A stretch of 16,094 nucleotides of DNA from CAZAFM01 sp964484395. GTDB lineage: Bacteria; Campylobacterota; Campylobacteria; Campylobacterales; CAZAFM01. Positions 1-7,882 of this stretch are shown piece after piece. The translations under genes and the position numbers were made by a program. Position 1 is the first letter of the stretch; each line of letters starts with the position of its first letter. The stretch covers positions 1-16,094 of the forward strand of contig CAZAFM010000055.1 of NCBI GenBank assembly GCA_964484395.1, read 5' to 3'. The notes beneath the pieces were generated by a model, which saw only the letters and a list, made by a program, of their open reading frames with translations, did no database searches and was not told the DNA's origin.

Positions 1-2
1 TC

Positions 3-86
3 TTTGCAACAGTCATAACACTTATCATCATACCAACTATGTATCTAGTTTTTGAGGATTTTAGAGGTAGGAGTGTGAAGGGCTAG
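3..86 (+). CDS. RND-family efflux permease, C-terminal end only
   Basis: Only the last 27 codons and the stop are in the window; the gene begins upstream. The readable tail runs FATVITLIIIPTMYLVFEDF and then RGRSVKG. A hydrophobic helix of the form TLIIIPTMYLVFED resembles the end of the last membrane helix of RND permeases (AcrB/CzcA/HAE1 type), where a 'P.lY.l.ED' pattern precedes the short cytoplasmic tail. The assignment therefore rests on a short motif. The substrate (drug or metal) cannot be told. Its TAG stop (84-86) overlaps the stop of the broken hicB-like gene on the other strand. Confidence 0.55.
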   Translation, partial: FATVITLIIIPTMYLVFEDFRGRSVKG

Positions 87-248
87 GAGAAGGCTACTTC
101 TCTGCCTAAAACTAGCTCAAGCCCACTCTCTATAAGTTTACTTCTATTTGTATGAAGCTCCTTGTCCAGGTAGATAGGGAAAGTACACCCCATATCCACT
201 TGAGCTTGGCTCAATTATGACTGGATACTGTTTTATGTACTCTATCAT
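83..248 (-). pseudogene. HicB-like antitoxin relic, internally deleted and frameshifted
   Basis: Reading on the minus strand from ATG at 248 gives 34 codons beginning MIEYIKQYPVIIE and continuing SSGYGVYFPYLPG. This matches the first strands of HicB antitoxins (YPVVIE...GYxxxxPDLPG). The frame stops at 144-146. In another frame, ending with a stop at 83-85, the DNA reads LDKELHTNRSKLIESGLELV. That looks like the two helices of the C-terminal ribbon-helix-helix domain of longer HicB proteins. The two halves meet at about 165-175, where the middle of the protein is missing, so a deletion that shifted the frame is the simplest explanation. The start has a purine-rich site (AAAGAGAG) and lies 27 nt after the addA stop, so it may be transcribed from the add operon. 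No HicA toxin is seen. Confidence 0.5.
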
Positions 249-275
249 TTTGTCTCTCTTTCTAGCCCTGTTTGT

Positions 276-2948
276 TTAAAAAAGTCCATCACTTCTATCT
301 TTTATAAAGTATAGTTCTGTTTCTACATCCATCCCTAGTATGTCTTCTACACCTTTTTTATATCTATCTAGCTGTTTTTGATACTCTTTTGAGTCACCGC
401 CACTTTTGAAGTCTATAATGTAGGCTATGTCTTTATCTATTGCTAGCATATCTATCCTACCAGATATATTTCTAGAGTAGAAGCTAACCTCAGTGTATAT
501 CTTAGTGCCCTCTATTTTTTTTGCTAGCTTTGAGGTTGCAAAACTATCTATATCATCTGCTATTTGCTCAAAGTCATCTACATATAGGCCATACATAGCA
601 TAAGCTACATCTTTTGAAGTATTGCTTATATGAATACTGTTTGAGTTTTCAAACATCAAGTGGAGGGCTAGACCTTTATAGATTGAGCTGTAATTGTCCT
701 CATAGGTCTTTTCTTCTTTGTTATAATCTTTTTGCGCTCCTAGGTGAGTATCTAGGAAATTATACTTTTTTTGCTCTGTACTCTTTTTGAGCTTTTTGCT
801 AGATGGAGTTATGGATCCTATTTCACAATCTTTTAGTTCTAGTATCTCAAGCCTTGAGCCTTTGGTTTTTTGTATGATACTTAGTCCCTCTCTAGCCCTT
901 GTAAAAGCCACATAAAGAGTATTTAGCTTGTCATCTCTATCTTTTAGTTTTTCGCTTTGTAAAAACTCATCATACTCATTATCAAAATACTCCCTTCCGC
1001 TTTGTCGTATTTTTATATCTACTAGTTTGGTTTGGTTATATATGAGGTTGATATTTTTGTAGTTGTTTTTCCCGCCACCTATAGAGTCTACTACTATGAC
1101 ATAGTTGTAGTCTAGTCCTTTTGACTTATGTATGGTTTGAAGCTTTATACCCTCTTTTGGATTTCCTATTATGGCATCATCTATATTTGGTAAATCTTCA
1201 AGTAGGACGCTTATAGTATCATACCTAGAAGCTATCTCTGCAAACCTCAAGGTGTTGTATGAAAAGAGTGAGTGGGTTTTGATAATCTCTAAGACTGTTT
1301 TTAGAGGCTCACTTTCTTGTATGGGTTCTAGACTCTCTCCTGTTAGTGAGATAAACTCTTTTTTGTATAACTCATCTTTTAGTTTTAGTGCTTTTAGAGC
1401 TGAGATTATGGCACTTACATCTTTTGCGTTTATGAGTTTTGAGCTTAGATCTGTTTCAAACTCAACCCTTCCTTTAAACCTCTCATAAAGAGTAGATGAG
1501 AGCTTTTCTAGGTCGTCATTTTTAAACGACAGTATAGCTATATCATTTGCATCTACTCCATTATCAAGTAGCTTCTCTATCTCATAAAAAAGTTCATCTT
1601 CTATGTTTTCACCACTTTTTATGTGAAGGTATCCTTTTGGTTCGTCACTTAAGCTTTTTTGCGGGAGGTAGTTATCTATCTTGTTTTCAAAAACATCATT
1701 AACAAAGTCTATGATGTTTTTTGGTGAGCGTCTGTTTGTCTGCAGATAGCTCTTATGAAGTCCACTAGCTGCTACATCAAATAGGTATGGATTTGCCCCT
1801 CTGAAGCGGTATATAGACTGCTTTTTGTCACCCACAATAAAAAAACTCCTAAACTCCTTCCTTCCGATACCGCTCTTAATCTCCTCTATAAGTGGTAAGA
1901 GGAGCTTATATTGAGGTAGATTTGTATCTTGAAACTCATCTATAAGTATATGCTCTATCTCCCCATCAAGTCTAAAGTATAAAAAATCTCTCTCAATCCC
2001 TTTATTATCTAGTAGAAGTTCTAAAAGCTCTTCTACATCACTAAAGCTTAGGTTGTTTTTTCTTTTTATAAAATCTAGCTTGATGCGACTATACTCTTCA
2101 TAAAAGCTAAGGAGAGTGTTTATCTCATATAGCTCTTTTAGCCTATAGTGCTCTTTTAGAAGTAGCTTTATTTTGGCTAACAAATCATCATATTTATCTA
2201 TTCCTTCAAGTTTTTTAAAGTAGTGGTATTGGCTAAGACTATCTGCTACTAGCCACTTTGGGATAGAGCTTTTGAGTTTTTTGCTAAACTCATTAAAGTC
2301 TTCATACTTAAAGGTATTTAGGGCGCTTTCTGAAGCTTTTTCATAAGAGGATACAGCTCTTTGCAGAGTTTGAAGTATTGTAATAATTGAATTTTCTATC
2401 TCTACTATTTTTTGTAAATTACCCTTTTTATACTCTATATCACTATCTATCTCAAACTCTTCAAGAAGTGTTATAAACCTATCTAATTCCATATTTTGAT
2501 GGTAGCAAAAAGATATTATGGCATCTATGCTTTTTCTATCTAATGAGCCTAGGAAAAACTCTATAAACTCCTCTTTAGAAGAGTTTGATACCTCAAAATC
2601 CCCCCTAACTCCAGCATAGAAGCAAAACTTCCTAAGTACAGAACTAAAAAAGCTATCAATTGTAACTATCCTATCTTCACTAAGTAAAAAGTCCTCTTTT
2701 AGTTTTTTGAATTCCACCATCTTGCCTCCAGCTTCTTGGAGGCTTTTTTGGAGTTTACTATCATAAGTAAGAGTATCAAGTAGCTCTATCACTCTCTCTC
2801 TCATCTCTTTTGCAGCTTTTTTGGTAAAAGTCAGAGCTAGAATGGAGCTAGGATTTGCCTTTTGGGTTAAAAGTGCAATATATCTTAGGGCAAGTGCGAA
2901 TGTTTTCCCACTCCCAGCACTGGCACTTATACTCTCAAGTAGATGCAT
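276..2948 (-). CDS. addA: AddA-type helicase-nuclease subunit (RecB-like)
   Basis: ATP-driven 3'-5' helicase with a C-terminal nuclease. With AddB it unwinds and resects double-strand ends in the cytoplasm so that RecA can load. The 890-residue protein shows the superfamily 1 motifs in order: Walker A ASAGSGKT (9-16), motif Ia LALTFTKKAA (37-46), motif II IDEFQDT (336-342), motif III GDKKQSIYRFRGA (373-385), motif V TIHKSKGLD (605-613) and motif VI YVAFTRAREGL (679-689). The RecB-family nuclease follows: H763, D833 in GRIDML, D846 and K848 in IIDFKSG, then Q859 and Y863. It is shorter than the Firmicute AddA (about 1,230 aa), which fits the compact Campylobacterota form. Its ATG overlaps the addB stop by one base (TAATG), so translation is probably coupled. 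All catalytic residues I looked for are present. Confidence 0.93.
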   Translation of the reverse strand: MHLLESISASAGSGKTFALALRYIALLTQKANPSSILALTFTKKAAKEMRERVIELLDTLTYDSKLQKSLQEAGGKMVEFKKLKEDFLLSEDRIVTIDSFFSSVLRKFCFYAGVRGDFEVSNSSKEEFIEFFLGSLDRKSIDAIISFCYHQNMELDRFITLLEEFEIDSDIEYKKGNLQKIVEIENSIITILQTLQRAVSSYEKASESALNTFKYEDFNEFSKKLKSSIPKWLVADSLSQYHYFKKLEGIDKYDDLLAKIKLLLKEHYRLKELYEINTLLSFYEEYSRIKLDFIKRKNNLSFSDVEELLELLLDNKGIERDFLYFRLDGEIEHILIDEFQDTNLPQYKLLLPLIEEIKSGIGRKEFRSFFIVGDKKQSIYRFRGANPYLFDVAASGLHKSYLQTNRRSPKNIIDFVNDVFENKIDNYLPQKSLSDEPKGYLHIKSGENIEDELFYEIEKLLDNGVDANDIAILSFKNDDLEKLSSTLYERFKGRVEFETDLSSKLINAKDVSAIISALKALKLKDELYKKEFISLTGESLEPIQESEPLKTVLEIIKTHSLFSYNTLRFAEIASRYDTISVLLEDLPNIDDAIIGNPKEGIKLQTIHKSKGLDYNYVIVVDSIGGGKNNYKNINLIYNQTKLVDIKIRQSGREYFDNEYDEFLQSEKLKDRDDKLNTLYVAFTRAREGLSIIQKTKGSRLEILELKDCEIGSITPSSKKLKKSTEQKKYNFLDTHLGAQKDYNKEEKTYEDNYSSIYKGLALHLMFENSNSIHISNTSKDVAYAMYGLYVDDFEQIADDIDSFATSKLAKKIEGTKIYTEVSFYSRNISGRIDMLAIDKDIAYIIDFKSGGDSKEYQKQLDRYKKGVEDILGMDVETELYFIKDRSDGLF

Positions 2949-5203
2949 TACTCCCTCCTACATAGTTTTTTGAACTCACAAAAACGACATGAGGATTTGG
3001 TCTCTGTTTTTGTAAATCTCTGTTTTTTTGGCTCTAGGTCTTGAAGCTTTAGGCTTAGAAGCTCAAGCTTTTGTTCATATAATCTCTCCTCTTTGAGTTT
3101 TCCACCCCTTATATCATACAGATATGTGCCTTCCACTTCTTTACCAAGTTCTATACGACCTAGAGAGTAGAGCAGGAGCTGAAAATTTGTTGTTGTTTTT
3201 AGTGAGGCTGGTGTATCAACTTTTATGTTTTTTCCAGTTTTGTAGTCTATGATATACTCTTTATTGTCTTTAATATCTATCCTATCTATTCTTCCTCCAA
3301 AGTCAAATCCCCCAAGTTTAGCTCTAAAAGAGACTTCATGAGCTAGCGGGATAAATCCATCTTTTCTTCGTATATACTCAAGCTCACAAAACTCCCATGC
3401 TTGTAACAAAAAAAGCTCTATATCAAAGCGCTCCTTATTAGTAAGCTCCCTTTTACTAAAAAAAGCCTTTAGCTCTTGATGAAGCTCATCACCACTCTTA
3501 TAAACCGCCACTCCTTGGCTCTCCATAAACTCATGAAATAGGTTACCAATAAGTAAAGATGTATTATCTTCTCTTTTGGGTTCCTTTATCTTCTCTATAT
3601 ATCTGTAGTAGAACTTTCGTTTACAAATCAAAAAAGTGCTCAACATAGAGTGTGAGAAGGTGAAGGTTTTGAGGTCTATCTCAAGAGTTGGGTCAGGAGC
3701 CTCACTTGCTATAGAACTTTTACCAAAAAAGCAACTATTTATAGCCTCTTCATCTATCTCTACTTTTTTGGTTTTTAGGAAGTTTAGAAACTTTGAGGGA
3801 GTGAGATTGTCGTTTTGTGTATAGAGTATATGTGCCTTTTTTACATGCTTCAATGTCTCTAATAGGTGATGCATTTGTAGGTTTTCTCTTTGCTTTGGAG
3901 TTGGAATATTTGATTTTTGCTTTATGAAGCTGTTTAAAAACAGGTCTTTAAAAGAGCTTTTTGGAAAAATCCCTTTATTAAAATCCAGTATAATAATCTC
4001 ATCAAGTTCTATATCTCTAGCCTCAAGTAGCCCCATAACCTTAATTCTTCCACCTGTAGTATCATCAATCTTCTGTTTTTTAATTTTCTCTAAAAACAGT
4101 ATAGCTATCTCTTTTGAGTTTTTGTTTTTCAAAAGAGCAGATAGCTTTTCAAACCTAAATATTTGCTCTTTTATGTGTTTGTAGTTTTCACTATCTCTAA
4201 ACTCCATATTAATAGCTTCAATTAGTGGTTTTACACCTTTTTTTCTACTAAGTTCAAAAAAAGGAGTTCCCTCTTGTGGCTTCTCTATTTTTGCTTTTAG
4301 CTCCTTAAAAAGTTGAGTTTTTAATATAGGAAAACCCATAGCAAAGTTTAGGTTATTGTAGTAGTCACACTCTTTTAAAAACTCAATATACCCTTCATCA
4401 AGAGCGATAATAGCAGTGTTTTCAGGTTCGCATCTATGGATAATATCTTTTAGTAGAGAGAAGCAGAGTGTACTTTGAGATAGCCTCTCTTTTAGTTCAT
4501 AGGTAAAAACAGTTGCTGTATTTTCTGTACGCTTATGTTTATGCACGCTTTTTTGCTCTATATCTATACTTAGGCTTCCCTCTTCTGCTTCTATATCTAG
4601 CTCTTTTAGCTTCTCTATCATATTTTTGTTATAACTATCTATTTCTATATAAAGCATAATAGGTGTGAATGAAGATATGTTTTTTATGATATTTAGTTCA
4701 AGTTTTGTTAAATACCCACTAGCTCTTAGTTCTATGGAGCTAAAGTGTTCAAAATACTCTCTATTTAGCACAAGGTCTTTAGAGTGTATAGGGTCATAAA
4801 AACCCTCTGTGGTTAGTAGTTTTTGATAGTTCTTATGAAGTGCTTCAAGTATATCTATATGCTCATCAAACCCAGCATATATGTCATAAGAGCGAATAGT
4901 ATCAAAGCTAGCACCCTCACTTATAACCTCATCAAAAAACCTAAATATAAAAGGAGAGTGCTCTATAAACTCTACAAAGTTTTTACTAAAGCCCAAAAGT
5001 TCTATCTCAAGGGTCTTTATGGACTCTTTTAGGAGTAGAAATCTTATATTATCATCTACTTTTATGGAGTTTGGCTTATATGTGGCTTTTTCAAAAAACT
5101 CTTTTATGGTAATGAAGTTGGTTAGGGTTTTTTGATTTATGAGTGTTTTGTTTAGACTTCTAGTGGTTGGGAAAATATGTAGCTTATTATCTAGTATCAT
5201 CAT
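2948..5203 (-). CDS. addB: AddB-type nuclease subunit with Fe-S cluster cysteines
   Basis: Partner of AddA in the AddAB resection complex. The 751-residue protein has a degenerate helicase-like body. I find no Walker A P-loop: the N-terminus reads LHIFPTTRSLNKT where a GxxGxGKT loop is expected in Bacillus AddB. A motif V-like stretch is kept (GLLEARDIELDE...NKGIFP, about 391-414). The C-terminal nuclease has H557, D640 in GGRIDRID, D653 and K655 in IIDYKTGK, and Q675. Four cysteines are placed as in the AddB iron-sulfur staple: C527 (ICKRKFYY), then C739, C742 and C748 (CRFCEFKKLC). First gene of a two-gene operon reading away from the ciaB-like gene. Two ATG codons stand together at 5198-5203; the AGAG-type site upstream does not decide between them. 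Confidence 0.92.
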   Translation of the reverse strand: MMILDNKLHIFPTTRSLNKTLINQKTLTNFITIKEFFEKATYKPNSIKVDDNIRFLLLKESIKTLEIELLGFSKNFVEFIEHSPFIFRFFDEVISEGASFDTIRSYDIYAGFDEHIDILEALHKNYQKLLTTEGFYDPIHSKDLVLNREYFEHFSSIELRASGYLTKLELNIIKNISSFTPIMLYIEIDSYNKNMIEKLKELDIEAEEGSLSIDIEQKSVHKHKRTENTATVFTYELKERLSQSTLCFSLLKDIIHRCEPENTAIIALDEGYIEFLKECDYYNNLNFAMGFPILKTQLFKELKAKIEKPQEGTPFFELSRKKGVKPLIEAINMEFRDSENYKHIKEQIFRFEKLSALLKNKNSKEIAILFLEKIKKQKIDDTTGGRIKVMGLLEARDIELDEIIILDFNKGIFPKSSFKDLFLNSFIKQKSNIPTPKQRENLQMHHLLETLKHVKKAHILYTQNDNLTPSKFLNFLKTKKVEIDEEAINSCFFGKSSIASEAPDPTLEIDLKTFTFSHSMLSTFLICKRKFYYRYIEKIKEPKREDNTSLLIGNLFHEFMESQGVAVYKSGDELHQELKAFFSKRELTNKERFDIELFLLQAWEFCELEYIRRKDGFIPLAHEVSFRAKLGGFDFGGRIDRIDIKDNKEYIIDYKTGKNIKVDTPASLKTTTNFQLLLYSLGRIELGKEVEGTYLYDIRGGKLKEERLYEQKLELLSLKLQDLEPKKQRFTKTETKSSCRFCEFKKLCRRE

Positions 5204-5262
5204 CTGCTCTTTTGGTGTTTCTAGTTATGATACTCTATGCAAAAAAGATTTAAGGTGTGATT
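5204..5262. promoter_or_regulatory. Divergent promoter region between addB and the ciaB-like gene
   Basis: A 59-base gap between divergent starts must hold both promoters. TATGAT at 5226-5231, preceded by a T-rich stretch, is a plausible -10 for the rightward gene. On the other strand the overlapping bases read TATCAT (5227-5232), a plausible -10 for addB. If both are used, the two polymerases compete for almost the same site. No clear -35 is seen, as is usual in this phylum. TAAGG at 5251-5255 is the Shine-Dalgarno site that fixes the rightward start at ATG 5263. Confidence 0.4.
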
Positions 5263-7110
5263 ATGTTGCAAAAAGATTTTTTAAATGACCTAAGTGTAGC
5301 TTATCTGATGCTTCAAGAGAGTGATAGTGAGCTACAAAAACTATATGAACCAACTAGTGAAAATGAACATATTTTAAAAGAGCTTTTAGAGATAGCTGAA
5401 CTTCCTTGCTCTAAAGAGACCTTTTTAGTAGTAGCTTCAAGGATAGTCTCACTAAAAGAAGATAGCTTGATTCAGGAGATGAAAAAGGCGAAATTTTCAC
5501 AAGAAAAAATAGATAAAAAGCTCTTAGAGATATATGAGTTTGTAAGTTCTATATGGCTTCAACGGCATCAAGAGTTTTTGGATGAGTGTGATAAAAAAAG
5601 ACTTCTAAGTGGGTTCTATAGGACACTTCTAAGAGGTGCTCATAAAGTAGGAGTAGAGCTTACAAAGTGGCAACCAAACTGGACTAAAAAAATCATCTAT
5701 GAACAGAACAGAGAGCTTAAGCAGAGGTTTGAAGATAGCTCAAAAGTAGTTGAGTTTTTAAGAGATGGTGACTTACTAGAAAGAGATGGAGATAGTGAAG
5801 CTGATAGAAGCTACTCTGCTCTAAAAAAAGAGGGAGATAGCTACATAAAAGAGCCTTATGCTACTGCTTTTAAAAAAGATGTAGAGGCTGTAGTAGGAGC
5901 TCTTTGCTCACTCATATCAAACCTATCCAACCTAGAAGATGATGTCTATGAACAAAAAGACAACTGGATAGAGTATCTAAATGCTATAAAACAAGCCTTT
6001 GAGGAGAGAGATAGCTCAAAACTCTTGGAAAGATGGAGGGATGTTGATAGATGCTGGATGCAGATAACTACACCTATCCAACTAGGGCATCCACTGGAGT
6101 ACTATGAGGATCACTACAGAAAAGCAGTAGCTTTAGAGTGGGATATTCGCTTTATAAACCCAAAGCTAGATAGTAGTGAGTATAGAGGTAGGACGCTGAA
6201 GTACCTGAGTGATGAACTACTAAATGCTATAGGTGGAACTAAAAAAGATAGACTAAAAGAGGCTGTAGCAAACAACATCAAAAAAACACAACTCTACATA
6301 GGAAGACCAGCGCTCTTTTATGGGGCTGAGTTAAATGGGCTTTTTTCAGCTCAAGTAGTGCCAAATGATGAAGTAGTATCAAATCAGAGTGGAAAGAAGA
6401 TATTTGCTTTTGCTGATTTTGTTTTGCAAAGTTCTAGGGCTAAGCCATTTTTAGAGCTTGATAGAGAGATTTTTGGTATAGAGTTTTTAAACAAAGAGCG
6501 ACATATACTGTTTAAAGAGCCAAAACTATGGCATGAACTATATGATATAGAGACTATAGGGCATGAGTATGGGCATATACTCTTTGTAGATGATGATACT
6601 GAGATGGTTATGAACAAAAGTGGACAGTACAAAAACTGCGAGGAGTTTAAAGCCACCTGCGGAGGGATAGTAGCGCACTTTTATAAAGAGGGTGATAAAC
6701 TAAGTCTTGAGATTTTTAGAAGTGTGGTAAAAAGAGCCATTAAGCTAATAGCATGGATGGAGAGTGATGAGGTAGAGCCTTATTATGTAGAGGGGCTTTT
6801 GCATCTAAGCTTGCTTTTTAAAGTAGGTATTCTTAGTTTTGATTTAACTACCAAAAAGCTCATAGTAGATATGAGTAGTAGTAAACTAAGAGATGCTAAA
6901 GATATATACTTTGAGACCTATAGAGACCTAGCAACATACTATGTGGACAAAAAAGACTCAAAAGAGTTTCTAACAAACTTTGTAGTCCAAGAGGATAGAT
7001 TTAAGCCAAAAGACAGAGCTACTAGGGCGTTTGTAGAGCACTATTGGAGTAGGTACTTAGCAATTGGTCAAAAAGTAGATAGCTTAGCTAGAAGAGAAGA
7101 GTGGATTTAG
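5263..7110 (+). CDS. ciaB: CiaB-like protein with an M3-type metallopeptidase motif
   Basis: 615 residues from ATG 5263. An in-frame GTG lies at 5257 but only one base from TAAGG, whereas the ATG lies 7 nt from it, so I chose the ATG. The protein looks like the 'invasion protein CiaB' family found across Campylobacterota, including non-pathogens. Typical features are a helical N-terminal half with an 'RHQEFL...GAHKVGVEL..WQ..W' stretch and a C-terminal zinc-peptidase-like core. H434-E435-Y436-G437-H438 is an intact gluzincin motif. E460 or E461 (NCEEFKATCGG) lies at about the distance expected for the third zinc ligand of M3 peptidases. No signal peptide or membrane segment is visible, so it should be cytosolic unless exported by a special route. 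'Invasion' is a name from Campylobacter jejuni; a peptidase role here is inference. The solute-binding protein gene follows after 25 nt. A typical PepF oligopeptidase is the main alternative. Confidence 0.72.
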   Translation: MLQKDFLNDLSVAYLMLQESDSELQKLYEPTSENEHILKELLEIAELPCSKETFLVVASRIVSLKEDSLIQEMKKAKFSQEKIDKKLLEIYEFVSSIWLQRHQEFLDECDKKRLLSGFYRTLLRGAHKVGVELTKWQPNWTKKIIYEQNRELKQRFEDSSKVVEFLRDGDLLERDGDSEADRSYSALKKEGDSYIKEPYATAFKKDVEAVVGALCSLISNLSNLEDDVYEQKDNWIEYLNAIKQAFEERDSSKLLERWRDVDRCWMQITTPIQLGHPLEYYEDHYRKAVALEWDIRFINPKLDSSEYRGRTLKYLSDELLNAIGGTKKDRLKEAVANNIKKTQLYIGRPALFYGAELNGLFSAQVVPNDEVVSNQSGKKIFAFADFVLQSSRAKPFLELDREIFGIEFLNKERHILFKEPKLWHELYDIETIGHEYGHILFVDDDTEMVMNKSGQYKNCEEFKATCGGIVAHFYKEGDKLSLEIFRSVVKRAIKLIAWMESDEVEPYYVEGLLHLSLLFKVGILSFDLTTKKLIVDMSSSKLRDAKDIYFETYRDLATYYVDKKDSKEFLTNFVVQEDRFKPKDRATRAFVEHYWSRYLAIGQKVDSLARREEWI

Positions 7111-7135
7111 ATAGAGAGTTTATTTGGAGGTAAAT

Positions 7136-7882
7136 ATGCTTAGAGTGCTTATTGTTTTTCACATCCTATATAGTCTGTTGCTTGCGACTAATTTAACTGT
7201 GTTGACTGAAAACAACTTCCTTCCATACAACTACATAGATGATGGAAAACTAGAGGGTATAAGTGTAGAGCTTGTAGAAGATATGCTAAATAAAACTGAC
7301 ATCAAAACTGATATAACAGTAGTTCCATGGGATAGAGGATATAATCTTTTAAAAAAGGGTCCAAACATAGCTCTTTTTAGCACTGTAAGATCAAAGCAAA
7401 GAGAGCCTCACTTCAAGTGGGTGGGACCTTTGGGAAGTATTAAAATGGTTTTTTTGGCAAAGAAGGGATTTAATAAAACCATAAAAAGTATAGAGGACAT
7501 AAAAAAACTAGATAGTGTAGGACTGCAGATAGAGGAGGATTACACTTCAGAAGCTCTAAAAGATGCGGGTTTTAAAAACCTAACCTATTCAGGTGTAAAC
7601 TCTCTAAACGCCTTCTATCTGCATACAGGAAAGATAGATGTGTGGTTTGGCACAGAGTTTCAGATGGTAGAGCACATAAAAAAGATGAACCTTAACCCAG
7701 ATGACTTTGAGGTTGTATATAGAGCAGATGAGCTTGGATTAGATATAGACCTCTACCTAGCCCTATCAAAAGATGTAGATGATGCCGTAGTAGAAAAACT
7801 CCAGAGCGCTCTAGATGAGATAAAATCAAGTGGAGAGTATGATAGAGTGGTTAATAAGTACTTCAAGAAGGTATCTCGATAA
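7136..7882 (+). CDS. Periplasmic solute-binding protein, family 3 (amino-acid type), orphan
   Basis: 248 residues from ATG 7136. GGAGG at 7126-7130 sits 5 nt upstream and excludes the in-frame TTG at 7124 as the start. The first 17-20 residues (MLRVLIVFHILYSLLLA) form a signal peptide, so the product should be periplasmic. The mature part begins LTVLTENNFLPYNYIDDGKL and continues GISVELVEDML, the classic opening of the SBP_bac_3 fold, with 'WDRGYNLLKKG' and 'VGPLGS' as further family marks. It is probably cotranscribed with the ciaB-like gene (25-nt gap). No permease or ATPase gene is nearby, so it either serves a distant transporter or acts as a ligand sensor. Its last 20 bases overlap the end of the convergent kinase gene. 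The ligand is unknown. Confidence 0.85.
   Translation: MLRVLIVFHILYSLLLATNLTVLTENNFLPYNYIDDGKLEGISVELVEDMLNKTDIKTDITVVPWDRGYNLLKKGPNIALFSTVRSKQREPHFKWVGPLGSIKMVFLAKKGFNKTIKSIEDIKKLDSVGLQIEEDYTSEALKDAGFKNLTYSGVNSLNAFYLHTGKIDVWFGTEFQMVEHIKKMNLNPDDFEVVYRADELGLDIDLYLALSKDVDDAVVEKLQSALDEIKSSGEYDRVVNKYFKKVSR

Noticed and set aside
5263..7110. PepF-type M3 oligoendopeptidase
   Set aside because: The HEYGH core fits, but the N-terminal half and the surrounding sequence look like the CiaB family rather than PepF, whose motif is usually HELGH.
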